A stretch of DNA of 64,000 bases, taken from Pseudomonas lactis (lineage in GTDB: Bacteria > Pseudomonadota > Gammaproteobacteria > Pseudomonadales > Pseudomonadaceae). How positions within the stretch are numbered: position 1 is the stretch's first letter; every line of letters starts with the position of its first letter. Where the stretch lies: the NCBI RefSeq assembly GCF_001439845.1, contig NZ_JYLO01000014.1, positions 1 through 64,000 of the forward strand, given 5' to 3'. The notes under the pieces are model-generated. The model saw nothing but the letters and a program-made list of their open reading frames with translations. It did no database searches and was not told where the DNA came from. The position numbers were made by a program, and so were the translations under genes. Shown one piece after another: positions 1 to 8,136 of this stretch.

Positions 1-62
1 TTGTAAGGCGGCAACAACTTGCTCAGCACGGCTTCTTTTCGCTCATGGGAATAACGGGCCAC
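1..62 (-). CDS. 5' end of a transposase gene (IS3/IS911 OrfA-like), cut by the window edge
   Basis: Reading leftward from a GTG at 62-60, the frame is open to the window edge for 20 codons and reads VARYSHERKEAVLSKLLPPY. An AAAGGA ribosome binding site lies about 7 bases upstream. The RYS.ERKEAVL.K.LPP pattern resembles the N-terminal helix-turn-helix part of IS3-family OrfA transposases from my memory of that family; no homology search was possible. The terminal repeat of the element should lie between 63 and 161, but I cannot place its tip because only one end is visible. The element sits just downstream of the broken HEPN-like gene. Only the N-terminus is seen, so family and intactness are uncertain. 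Confidence 0.45.
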   Translation of the reverse strand, partial: MARYSHERKEAVLSKLLPPY

Positions 63-161
63 ATCGGTGTCCTTTACCGCCTATCTGGGGAAAACTGGAG
101 GGTGACAACTATCCTGCCAGAGGGGGGGAGCTGGGGGCTCTGGGCAGATTTGAAGCTTGGC

Positions 162-743
162 TCACAGGGGCTCCGCCTCTTGATCAAGATGGGACGGCAA
201 TTCAAGCGGCGGCATTCCGTAAAACACGATGAACACATCTTTGCAGCCCAGTTCACGATACCAGTGCACAACGTCCTCAATCAGTTCGTCCAAAACTCCG
301 ATCAGAATATCGTTGTAGTCTCCTGGAGCACCGGCTTCATATCGATAACGCGCATTGGTAAAAACTTCACGATCCCTTTCGATCCGATGCTCATGACGAT
401 CAAGCCGAATACGTTGCCTGATCGGCTCACGTATGGCATGAAACAAAGTGAGCAAATCGTGCTTATTAGGCCCTTTGTCTATCCGATAAGCCGGAATTTT
501 GTCTGCCGCTTTCAAATACTGATGCGCTGCCTTGATAGCGCCGTTGTCCAGTTCGTAGGTTTCATTGACTTGGCCAAGGTTGCCATTGGGCTTCGATACG
601 AAGCTTTTAAGCAAGATTTACATACCGATCGCAGCATTGATCTGTGCAACGTCCAGCATGTCATGACCACGTCTAAGATGCTTAGCAGCCTGCAAATAGC
701 GATAAGCACTCTCAACCATCCAAGGCGATAATTTTTCCTTCAT
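162..743 (-). pseudogene. HEPN-domain-like protein gene interrupted by one in-frame TAA
   Basis: An ATG at 743 with an AAAGGA ribosome binding site starts a frame that runs 41 codons to TAA at 620-618. The same frame then continues open to the TGA at 164-162 (TTG at 614 is the first possible restart). Ignoring the stop, the product is about 193 aa. It has an N-terminal YRYLQAAKHL helix, a second helix INAAIGM(stop)ILLKSFV and a later KHDLLTLF segment, the order typical of HEPN domains (GxE.LLK.. helix, HDL.. segment). A GAA to TAA change would restore the Glu usual in that helix. HEPN proteins are often RNases of toxin-antitoxin or defence systems; a clear R-x4-6-H active site is not certain here (RIRLDRHEH is the nearest match). 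Base composition is AT-richer than the core genes. Alternatives are a genuine split gene or a sequencing error. Confidence 0.6.
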
Positions 744-804
744 TTCTAAAGTCCTTTTCGGTTAAAAAATAAAGTCTACTCTAGTCTTTTTTATTCCGTT
801 CAGC

Positions 805-840
805 TATAACTATACTAAATGACTATTTAGTATAGTTATA
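805..840. promoter_or_regulatory. Perfect 16-bp inverted repeat (likely operator)
   Basis: TATAACTATACTAAAT at 805-820 is followed by GACT and then its exact reverse complement at 825-840. The palindrome lies between the stop of the 616-aa gene and the start of the HEPN-like gene, about 60 bases upstream of the latter. It is AT-rich and has no T-run next to the stem, so an operator for a dimeric repressor is more likely than a terminator. No regulator gene is adjacent. Confidence 0.6.
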
Positions 841-905
841 TCGCGGGGCTACCAGCAGTTGTAAGGATTTTAGAAGTCGCAGTAGTTAAACAGCACAAAT
901 GCTCG

Positions 906-2756
906 TTAATCCTCGAAGCTTGTCAAGCTGCGTTGCACCAAAAATTCGTAAATGAGCCGCGGCCGACCATTCTCTTGACCATTGGCTTTCTTCACAAGTT
1001 TTTCACTTTTGTCCCCCGTCCAAAGTCCAATGACGTCTTCCAATAGCCAAGTGCCGAAGCTTTTGCCTAATCCAGCAGCACGTGAAGGAGACAACGACAT
1101 CGTTTTATTCTGCTTCATAAGGTCAACCATTAGGCTGGCGGATATCACGGGTAAGCAGCGCCCACCCTGCGCTGGGCCTAGCAGTAGTAGAAAGCTAGCG
1201 AGTGTCTGCATGGCGATATCATTGAGCTGATCACGCTTGAGTGAATAAACGTGACGTCGATCTGAAATGATTTGCAGCCTTTTGGCTTGAATTAACGTTA
1301 CTCGTTCAGTCAGACACACGCCCTCGTCCATGGCCTTGAAAATAAGACAGATGTCAGTAGAAAACCTATCATAGTCCACACCTTCTCCGCCCTCCTCTGG
1401 CTTCCCGATAATCCTTTGGGAAAGGCTGAAGTCGAATCGCTCGTGCGCATCAAGCTCCTTTGCCGCAAACGCAAGCTGTCTTGACAGTGTTTCAAGGCAA
1501 TACTTCAAATCCTTGAAAAACTCACCTACGTGTGTTTCTTCACCTGCATGAAGATTATCGAAAATTTCGCCGCCTGCCCTCCTCGCCATATCATTGACGG
1601 CGGCCTCGAAGAGTTGTTCGATGCGAGGGTTATCCAACCATGTTCTGGGAACTTGATCGGCGCCAGCGACCGTTCTTGGTGCAATGGGTTGGTAGGAGAC
1701 AAGCATCAGATCCAATACATCAGGGTTCTCTCGCAGTAGGCTTATACATGCTCGGGCCCTCCGATTGGCCAATGTCGTCTCAGTACCTACAAAAGTGGAC
1801 AATTCGTCTTGGGTCTTTTTATCGGCAAGTTTGATAGCAACAGATAATAACTCGTCTTCTTCGCCAGCCGGCCCCATGACGAACAACGTTTCCAGCGTCG
1901 CAGTTGCTAGAGCTTTATCCCCCTCAACAACAGCTGAAACTTCCTCCCGCCATGACGTCTTCATCGCGCTGTTCAGTCCATGAAGATTGTAATGATTTTG
2001 GCCTGTCTTTGAGCCTACACCAAACTCAAATAGCAGACTCGCGAGCTTCTCGATCTTCTTGGAAATAGTCACATCGCAGACCACTTGTTCGCGATCCGGT
2101 TGCGCTGGCGCGTACCACAGAGCGAATTGCAGCTTTCCGTAAGCACTTGTGCCTGCCCATTGTGCACAAAGCAAAGCGAATTGATGATCTGCGCAGCGAT
2201 ACCCTGCTGCACCAATTGCCCGAAGAACACGGACAGCGCGGGTTTCATCTCCGTTCAACGCCCTCATTTGGTGAATTAGTGTTTCCAAATTGGTATGTCT
2301 GCTCTCAATCAAATCAATAAGCTGTTCGAAGATTTTTTTGTCATCAGCGAGGGGTGGAAAATCTTCGATAACGTTACGAAATTGAGTGCAGTGCACCCCC
2401 GAATTGTGCCGTGATATATGACCTGTCGCTAATGTTCTTATAGCGTCTTTTAATGTTTCCCAGCGTGCGAGGCCATAATCGACGACTTGTGTTCGAGAAG
2501 TGTTGGCGGAATAGCCAATGGATTTTAAAGCGTCGTAAAGACTGGCGTATTTTGCACCGCTCAGACATAGATTCTCCAGCCCCTGCGTTAACGAGTTCTC
2601 AAACGCCTGCCAGTTAATTGGAGTCTGGTTGAACGTCATGCGATCTTGAGCGAACTTGATAACTGCTTCGATAGCGGCTTCCACGCTTTGGTAATGGTCC
2701 GGAGCCTCTATTGTTTTACGCTCGATAAAGTCAAATCCTTCATCATACAGATTCAT
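906..2756 (-). CDS. Large protein of unknown function with a possible QxK nuclease core
   Basis: This 616-aa soluble protein has an ATG at 2756 with an AAGGAG ribosome binding site. I do not recognise the family. The N-terminal 400 residues are helical and have no obvious motif. Around residues 455-500 the sequence VDYDRFSTDICLIF (Asp468) is followed by VTLIQAKR (Gln490, Lys492). That is the D...QxK arrangement of Mrr-like variants of the PD-(D/E)xK nuclease fold. It is then followed by a QL...L..T..SF-LLL helix of the kind seen after such cores. The nuclease idea is inference from a short motif. The gene lies 51 bases after the chemoreceptor gene and upstream of the HEPN-like gene on the same strand. 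It is AT-richer than its neighbours, which suggests an acquired, possibly defence-related, pair. Confidence 0.55.
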   Translation of the reverse strand: MNLYDEGFDFIERKTIEAPDHYQSVEAAIEAVIKFAQDRMTFNQTPINWQAFENSLTQGLENLCLSGAKYASLYDALKSIGYSANTSRTQVVDYGLARWETLKDAIRTLATGHISRHNSGVHCTQFRNVIEDFPPLADDKKIFEQLIDLIESRHTNLETLIHQMRALNGDETRAVRVLRAIGAAGYRCADHQFALLCAQWAGTSAYGKLQFALWYAPAQPDREQVVCDVTISKKIEKLASLLFEFGVGSKTGQNHYNLHGLNSAMKTSWREEVSAVVEGDKALATATLETLFVMGPAGEEDELLSVAIKLADKKTQDELSTFVGTETTLANRRARACISLLRENPDVLDLMLVSYQPIAPRTVAGADQVPRTWLDNPRIEQLFEAAVNDMARRAGGEIFDNLHAGEETHVGEFFKDLKYCLETLSRQLAFAAKELDAHERFDFSLSQRIIGKPEEGGEGVDYDRFSTDICLIFKAMDEGVCLTERVTLIQAKRLQIISDRRHVYSLKRDQLNDIAMQTLASFLLLLGPAQGGRCLPVISASLMVDLMKQNKTMSLSPSRAAGLGKSFGTWLLEDVIGLWTGDKSEKLVKKANGQENGRPRLIYEFLVQRSLTSFED

Positions 2757-2807
2757 TCTATGCCGCTCCTTAGCGTGCTTGACGGAAATTAAATATGATT
2801 TGTAAGT

Positions 2808-4421
2808 TCACAACCTAAACCGATCCACCGACTGCGAAAGCTTCCCCGCCAAACTCGACAATTCATCCGTCGTCGACGCCGTCTCGCCAATCACCCGACT
2901 GTTACTTTCCGACATCCCCGCAATCCTCTCCACCTGATGAGCAATCTCATTACTGGCCAGGCTCTGTTCACTAATAGTGCGGGAAATATCGTTGACCAAC
3001 TCAGTGGTACTCAGCGTAGCCTGGAGAATCTCGCGAATGGCGCGTTCCACTTCGGCAGTCACTGCCATGCCCTTGTCCACTTGAGCAACGCCCTCCTCCA
3101 TGCTGATCACCGCTGCTCGGGTGTTCTGCTGGATGCTCCCAACCATGCTGGCGATTTCCTGGGTGGAGGCGCTGGTGCGTCCGGCCAGGCTGCGCACTTC
3201 GTCGGCCACGACCGCGAAGCCGCGCCCTTGTTCACCGGCGCGGGCGGCTTCGATGGCGGCGTTCAGGGCCAGCAAGTTGGTCTGGTCGGCAATCCCCTTG
3301 ATCACCTGGATAATGCTGTAGATCGCTTCGGACTCCTTGTCCAGTGTGCGGATCACTTGGGCTGACTGTTGGGCAGAACGGGCGATGCCGTCCATGTCGC
3401 TGACCACTTGGTGGATGACCCTGCCGCCGTCCTTGGCCAGGGTTTCAGCCTGGCTGGCCATGTCCAGGGCACGTTGGGCGTGACGGGTGATTTCTTCGAT
3501 GCTGGCTGTCATTTCGCTCGCGGCGGCGGCCATGGTGCTGGCGGCGACGCTTTGTTGCTGGCTGCTGCCTGCCACTTCATGGCAACCCTGGCTGAGGCGC
3601 TCGCTCATGCCATTGACGCCGTGGGCGTTGCTGCGAACCACTTCGATCATGCCGCGCAAATCCCGCTGCATCGTCGCCAGGCTGCGAATCAGTGCACTGG
3701 CTTCGTCCTGGTTCTTGGGTTCGGCAATCGGCTCGCTCAGGTTGCCATGGGCAATGCTCTGGGCAATACGGCTGGCGGTGCGCAACGGCCCCATGATGCT
3801 CAGGGTCACCCAACGTCCTTGTGCCAGCAGCAACAGCAGGCTCGCCCCCAATACAATAATCAAGGTCCAGTTAGCGTTACTGATGGTTTGCCGGGTACCG
3901 GTGCTGGTGAGTTGGGTATTGTTTTCGATCAGTTCGCTCAACCCCGCCATTTGTTCTTCCAACTGGCTGAACGCGGCATTGAAGGTCTGCAGTTCGCCTC
4001 GTGCGGCCTCGGGATTGTCCAGGGCCAGCGCGACGATGCGCTCGCCGGCACTGATGTAGGTGTCCAGGCTGGGTTTGATTTTTTCCAGGCTGGCCTTGAT
4101 CGAGGCGTCCAACGGCAGCTTGAGGTTTTCCGCCAGCACCTCGCGAAAGTGCTCGGCATGCTCCTTGATCGAGCTGTTGACCTCGGCCGCCGTACTGGTG
4201 CTTTTGCCCAGCCCGACCAACATGGCTGACAGTACATCCGCACGCAGGGCGTCGTGCATCATGTCGGCTTCCATGTGGTTACGCAGTACCGTCATGCTGA
4301 CGTCGTTGTCCTGTACCGCATCGGCCATCCGCGTATTGCCCAGGTAGCCAGCCAGGCTCATGATCAAAGCGGTGAGCAACCCGGTCGCAATCAACAGCAT
4401 CAAGCGTAATTTGATCGTCAT
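2808..4421 (-). CDS. Methyl-accepting chemotaxis protein
   Basis: This 537-aa inner-membrane chemoreceptor signals ligand state to CheA/CheW. TM1 is at about residues 7-27, a helical periplasmic sensor of about 155 residues follows, and TM2 is at about 185-202. HAMP spans about 205-257. The cytoplasmic coiled-coil hairpin carries the hallmark tip LNAAIEAARAGEQGRGFAVV near residues 386-405. The periplasmic part has the length and helical character of a four-helix-bundle (4HB) sensor; the ligand cannot be read from sequence. I chose the ATG at 4421 (MTIKLRLMLL) over an upstream in-frame start at 4469 because it places the first membrane helix at the N-terminus and follows a GGGG-containing ribosome binding site. 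It has no che genes beside it. Confidence 0.93.
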   Translation of the reverse strand: MTIKLRLMLLIATGLLTALIMSLAGYLGNTRMADAVQDNDVSMTVLRNHMEADMMHDALRADVLSAMLVGLGKSTSTAAEVNSSIKEHAEHFREVLAENLKLPLDASIKASLEKIKPSLDTYISAGERIVALALDNPEAARGELQTFNAAFSQLEEQMAGLSELIENNTQLTSTGTRQTISNANWTLIIVLGASLLLLLAQGRWVTLSIMGPLRTASRIAQSIAHGNLSEPIAEPKNQDEASALIRSLATMQRDLRGMIEVVRSNAHGVNGMSERLSQGCHEVAGSSQQQSVAASTMAAAASEMTASIEEITRHAQRALDMASQAETLAKDGGRVIHQVVSDMDGIARSAQQSAQVIRTLDKESEAIYSIIQVIKGIADQTNLLALNAAIEAARAGEQGRGFAVVADEVRSLAGRTSASTQEIASMVGSIQQNTRAAVISMEEGVAQVDKGMAVTAEVERAIREILQATLSTTELVNDISRTISEQSLASNEIAHQVERIAGMSESNSRVIGETASTTDELSSLAGKLSQSVDRFRL

Positions 4422-4578
4422 AGTGGTACCCCGTGCCAGGACCGCCGGTTGGGAGCCCAACCGTTTCAATGTCGCTGCTAGCTGTATCGGCAGCTGTTGC
4501 TTGTTAGTGAAGCCTAAGTTTGCGGATCTGCGCGGTTCCCTTAAGCTGACCGTCCGTTGCTCTACCTGGATCTGCCAA

Positions 4579-5790
4579 ATGCCTCAACGTATCGCCCGCC
4601 TCGCCCTGTTGCTGGGCTTGATCACCGCCGTCGGCCCGTTTGCCATCGACATCTACCTGCCGGCGCTGCCGACCCTGGGCGCCAGCCTCCAGGCCTCGCC
4701 GGCGGCCGTGCAGATGAGTTTGACGGTGTTCTTCATGATTATCGGCGTGTGCCAGTTGTTCTACGGCCCCCTCAGCGACGTGTTCGGGCGTAAACCACCG
4801 ATTTATGCGGGTTTGGTGATCTTTGCCATTGGCAGCGTCGGCTGCGCGCTGGCACCGACCATCGAAGTGTTGATTGGTTTTCGTGCGGTGCAGGCGTTCG
4901 GTGCTTGTGCGGGCATGGTGATCCCACGGGCGATTGTCCGTGACCTGTATACCGGCCATGAAGCGGCGCGCCTGATGGCGTTGTTGATGCTGGTGATGAG
5001 TGTTTCACCGATCCTCGCGCCTTTGGCCGGTAGCCTGGTGATTTCGATCTGGAGCTGGCGCGAAGTGTTTGCCGTGTTGGCGGTGGTGGCCGTGCTGTGC
5101 CTGCTGATGACCGCCGTACAACTGCCAGAAACCCACCCGGCCGAGCGCCGCCTGGGCAAAACCCTGGGCCAGGCGTTCGGCAGCTATGGCGCCCTCCTCC
5201 GCGACCCTGTTTTCACGGGGTTGTCGGTGGTGTGCGGGTTTGGCCTGGCCACTTTCTTCGTGTTCATCGGCAGCGCGCCTTTCGTGTACATCGAGTTTTT
5301 TGGCCTGACACCAACCCAGTTCAGCCTGTGCTTTGCTCTCAACGCAGCTTCTTTTTTTGCCATGAGCCAACTGACCGCACGCCTCAGCGCCCGCTTTGGC
5401 CTGGCGCCGTTGATTCGCTGGTCGGTGGTGGGCGTGGCGGCGGTCATGAGCTTGCTGGCCGCTACTACGCTGTGGGGTGACAGCTTGGCCTTGATGATGG
5501 GGCTGTTGTTTATCGGTTTTGGTTTTCTGGGCCTGCTATTGCCGGCGGCCGGGGTGTTATCGTTGGAAGATCACGGTGCAGTGGCCGGTTCTGCGTCTGC
5601 ACTGCTGGGCGCGATCCAGATGGTCACGGCTGCTGTGGCGATGACCCTGGTGGGCGTGTTTGCCGACCATACCCCGGCGCCGATGTTGATCGGCATTGCG
5701 CTGTGTGCGCTGGCCGCGATGCTGACCACCTTGTGGACGTTGCGGCGCTTGCCGGCTCACCTGGTCTCAAGCGTCCCGCCTTCCTCCTGA
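4579..5790 (+). CDS. Bcr/CflA-family multidrug efflux MFS transporter
   Basis: This 403-aa inner-membrane exporter of the drug:H+ antiporter (DHA1) branch has about 12 hydrophobic helices. The N-terminal signature VGPFAIDIYLPALPTLG (18-34) is typical of Bcr/CflA proteins. MFS motif A, GPLSDVFGRKP (63-73), lies in the loop between helices 2 and 3. The motif-C-like region around VSPILAPLAGSLV is also present. The frame is open upstream to 4360, but the ATG at 4579 gives the family's usual start and length. It is divergent from the chemoreceptor gene with about 157 bases between starts. Substrate cannot be read from sequence; relatives export bicyclomycin, chloramphenicol or sulfonamides. Confidence 0.9.
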   Translation: MPQRIARLALLLGLITAVGPFAIDIYLPALPTLGASLQASPAAVQMSLTVFFMIIGVCQLFYGPLSDVFGRKPPIYAGLVIFAIGSVGCALAPTIEVLIGFRAVQAFGACAGMVIPRAIVRDLYTGHEAARLMALLMLVMSVSPILAPLAGSLVISIWSWREVFAVLAVVAVLCLLMTAVQLPETHPAERRLGKTLGQAFGSYGALLRDPVFTGLSVVCGFGLATFFVFIGSAPFVYIEFFGLTPTQFSLCFALNAASFFAMSQLTARLSARFGLAPLIRWSVVGVAAVMSLLAATTLWGDSLALMMGLLFIGFGFLGLLLPAAGVLSLEDHGAVAGSASALLGAIQMVTAAVAMTLVGVFADHTPAPMLIGIALCALAAMLTTLWTLRRLPAHLVSSVPPSS

Positions 5791-5837
5791 GCAGAGGAGC
5801 AGGCAGATTCAACATTCTGGTTGCCTGTGAGGCCCTC

Positions 5838-5860
5838 TTCGCAGGCAAGCCAGCTCCCAC
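5838..5860. repeat. Single REP half-element
   Basis: TTCGCAGGCAAGCCAGCTCC and the following CAC match the GGGAGCTGGCTTGCCTGCGA REP family seen again near 21250, 21740 and 50900. It lies in the 96-bp gap between two convergent genes. Only one arm is present, so this is a REP singlet rather than a REPIN. Confidence 0.75.
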
Positions 5861-5886
5861 ATTTGAATCGTGGTGTATCCACAAGC

Positions 5887-6801
5887 CTACAAATCAAACC
5901 GATCCACCGCCCGCCGCCGCTCATTGTCGTCGCGCACGTCATAGCTGGCAGTGGTCTGGATGTTGGTGTGATGCGCCAGCTTCTGCGCAATCGACAAATC
6001 ATGCTCCTCGATCACCCGCGTGATAAACGAACGACGGAAATCATGGGGCATGATCTTGACCCCCACCTGATCACCACGCTGGCGCGCGATGTAGTAAATC
6101 GCGTGCTTGGTGATGCGTTCCCGGGTGATATGGCTGCCTCGACGGATGCGGTTAAACAGGAAGCTGTCGTCCTGCTCACCTTCCTTGAGCTGCTCGCGAC
6201 GAAACGCCAGCCAGGCCTGAAGTTTGGCAAACGCCCAGTCCGGCGCGTACTTGACCAACTCTTTGTTGCCCTTGCCGATCACGCGCAAGCTGCGCTCGTC
6301 AAAGTTGATCTGCGCCAGGTCCAGGTTGACCGACTCCGACTTGCGCATGCCCGAGCCATATAACAGGCCGATCACTGCGGCATCCCGCAGGCCCTGGGGC
6401 CGAGGGTCGGCGGCGCAGACGTCGAGCATCTCGCGGATCAAGGTGCGGCGCAGGTTGCGGCCCTGGCCCAGGCGCGTGCCGGGTGTGGCCTTGACCGAGC
6501 GCATCTTCAACAGGTGGTCCTGGCTGATCAAGCTCATGCGCCACGCCTCGTTCATCACCCCGCGCACCGCATTCACATACAGCGACGAGGTGTTCGGCGC
6601 AAAGCCGTCCTCACGCAAGGCAGCGACCAGCGCAATAACGTGTTCGGGCTGCAGCAGGTGCCAGTCAATCTCTTCGAGGTTGTGGTCTTCGAAACCCAGG
6701 CGGTCGGCGGCATCCTGTAGCACGTAGCGCATGGTCAGTTGGCTGGAAGGCGCCAGGCGGGTGAGGTAAAGGGTCAGCGGGTTGCAAATGGACTCGGTCA
6801 A
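5887..6801 (-). CDS. Tyrosine recombinase / integrase-family protein
   Basis: This 304-aa site-specific DNA recombinase carries the full catalytic set: Arg153 (GSGMRKSE), Lys177 (VIGKGNK), His253 and Arg256 (PHDFRRSF), His278, and nucleophile Tyr287 (HTNIQTTASY). An N-terminal SAM-like core-binding domain covers roughly residues 5-110. The frame starts at a TTG (6801) with a weak ribosome binding site; the next in-frame ATG is Met24. No phage, integron array, att repeat or tRNA is next to it. It may be a resident chromosomal recombinase rather than the integrase of a local island. The MFS gene converges on it. Confidence 0.88.
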   Translation of the reverse strand: MTESICNPLTLYLTRLAPSSQLTMRYVLQDAADRLGFEDHNLEEIDWHLLQPEHVIALVAALREDGFAPNTSSLYVNAVRGVMNEAWRMSLISQDHLLKMRSVKATPGTRLGQGRNLRRTLIREMLDVCAADPRPQGLRDAAVIGLLYGSGMRKSESVNLDLAQINFDERSLRVIGKGNKELVKYAPDWAFAKLQAWLAFRREQLKEGEQDDSFLFNRIRRGSHITRERITKHAIYYIARQRGDQVGVKIMPHDFRRSFITRVIEEHDLSIAQKLAHHTNIQTTASYDVRDDNERRRAVDRFDL

Positions 6802-6820
6802 GGTAGATCAGCCTTTGGAT

Positions 6821-6860
6821 TAAATACACCGAGCAACTATTTGATTAATCGATGTATTTA
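6821..6860. promoter_or_regulatory. Spaced 8-bp inverted repeat upstream of the recombinase gene
   Basis: TAAATACA (6821-6828) and TGTATTTA (6853-6860) are exact reverse complements separated by 24 bases. They lie 20-60 bases upstream of the recombinase start, in an AT-rich stretch. They could be an operator or a pair of recombinase arm sites; the sequence alone does not decide. Confidence 0.35.
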
Positions 6861-6909
6861 GTGGATTGGCGAAGGCCGAGTCTAACCCAGGAGCGGCCCT
6901 GGCACAAAA

Positions 6910-7725
6910 TCACGGGGCTGTATCTTCGTCCTCGCTGGCTGCCTGGGGTTGGGCCTGGGACTGGCTCCAGTCGGCGTCCTGTTGTTGCATCAGCGCGAAC
7001 CACTGCTGGCGCATAAAGGCGAGGTAACTGTCCGGCGCCTTGGCAAAGTCCTTCTCGTCGCCATAGCAGCCTGGCAGTGGCAGTTCGGTGCCCTGCTCCT
7101 TGTATTGGCTGACCAAGGCTTGCTGCGCCGCGACGCTGCAGTCAGTCGGCAGTGGCATACCGCGCAAGGCGCCGGCGTCCTCATCCCACCAACTGGCGCC
7201 CACGCGGTCGAGGCCGCGCAGACGATACTTCTCGGACTTGCCAACATGCATGATCAGCTTGAATTCGTTGGGGCTGACGTCACTGGTGCAGGCCCGCGAA
7301 TAACCGACCGTGGCCTGGGTGTTGCCGTCGCCCAGCAGGTCGGTGACCTTGGTGGCAGCCCGGTCAAAGCGCAGCCCGGCGTCGAATTCGCAGTGCTGCA
7401 CATCGTCGTACAGCATCCACACGCGCTTGGGGCGCTCGCCTCCCAGCACGTATTGCGCCGCGTAGACAAAGGCCGACTGGGTACCATCGTCATCGCGCTC
7501 ACCCACTTGCTCGGCGAGTACCAACAGGTTTTTGCCCTGGCGGTCATCCCAGGTATAAGCGGCGACCTGCTTGCCGCGCACTTCCACCCCGTCCGGCACC
7601 TGGTCCAGTGGGGTCAGCGCGACGCCCTGATCAGCCCGCACGCTGGTGACACAGGCCACCGTCATCAACAATCCCATCAGCGCTGGCCGCAACTGGCCGC
7701 GTAAAAAAAGCTGCACGCTATTCAT
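6910..7725 (-). CDS. Secreted protein of unknown function
   Basis: This 271-aa protein has a probable Sec signal peptide (hydrophobic PALMGLLMTVACVTSVRADQ, cleavage after ADQ or VRA near residue 32). The mature part repeats the pattern of exported Pseudomonas proteins annotated as M949_RS01915-type surface-polysaccharide proteins (GKNLLVLAEQVGERDDDGTQ near residue 65), but that link is from memory and weak. Four mature cysteines (CEFD, ACTS, DCSV, GCYG) suggest periplasmic disulfides. The C-terminal tail is Gln/Ala/Glu-rich. It is divergent from the arn operon across a 411-bp gap, which could allow shared regulation. Confidence 0.6.
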   Translation of the reverse strand: MNSVQLFLRGQLRPALMGLLMTVACVTSVRADQGVALTPLDQVPDGVEVRGKQVAAYTWDDRQGKNLLVLAEQVGERDDDGTQSAFVYAAQYVLGGERPKRVWMLYDDVQHCEFDAGLRFDRAATKVTDLLGDGNTQATVGYSRACTSDVSPNEFKLIMHVGKSEKYRLRGLDRVGASWWDEDAGALRGMPLPTDCSVAAQQALVSQYKEQGTELPLPGCYGDEKDFAKAPDSYLAFMRQQWFALMQQQDADWSQSQAQPQAASEDEDTAP

Positions 7726-8136
7726 CCGAGTACCCTGGCAAGAGAGGGCTTACTTTACCGGCACTTGAGCGCCAATGCAGAGAAGATTGTTGAAGGGCAA
7801 ACATTGGGCTAATCGCCTCGCTCAGATTGAACCAAGCGTCTTGCACGAAGCTCCGATATCGCCCTGTGAGGCCTACATGTAACGCCTTGATTACTTAGCT
7901 GAACCCTAGCTGTCTGCCTGTCAAATAAACGAGTTTTTCATCCGCCTTTCATATTCGTTGCACATTTTTGCGCTTAACCTTGTAGGCAACACTTAAGTGC
8001 AATCCGTGGATTATCGACTAACCTATTGAAAACGCATCATCTTTAGCTCCGTGTTGTAGTCTGCGGGCTGTAGTTTTGCCCAATAATCACTGCCGTTTTC
8101 GCGCTCTACGTTGCTCCAGCCCGAGGTCATGAATCT
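7726..8136. other. Intergenic control region between a secreted-protein gene and the arn operon
   Basis: This 411-bp non-coding stretch is where arnB would be expected, but no aminotransferase coding or remnant was seen on either strand. It must hold the arn promoter. A 10-bp palindrome CACTTAAGTG (7990-7999) and a nearby CGCTTAACC (from 7971) resemble loose PmrA-type CTTAA half-sites, but the spacing does not fit the N5 direct-repeat consensus, so this is only a candidate. No terminator was recognised. Confidence 0.4.

Noticed and set aside
45..731. 228-codon open frame on the plus strand over the HEPN-like gene
   Set aside because: It is antisense to a frame with better start signals and HEPN-like sequence; its own protein has no recognisable motif and no ribosome binding site.
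3369..4229. 286-codon frame antisense to the chemoreceptor
   Set aside because: Its protein is a complement artefact of the helical receptor sequence and lacks start signals.
7971..8000. PmrA box upstream of arnC
   Set aside because: CTTAA-like half-sites exist, but their spacing does not match the known direct-repeat consensus, so it is kept only as a weak remark.
7726..8136. Possible arnB remnant before arnC
   Set aside because: Neither strand shows PLP-aminotransferase motifs or a decayed frame; the region reads as non-coding.
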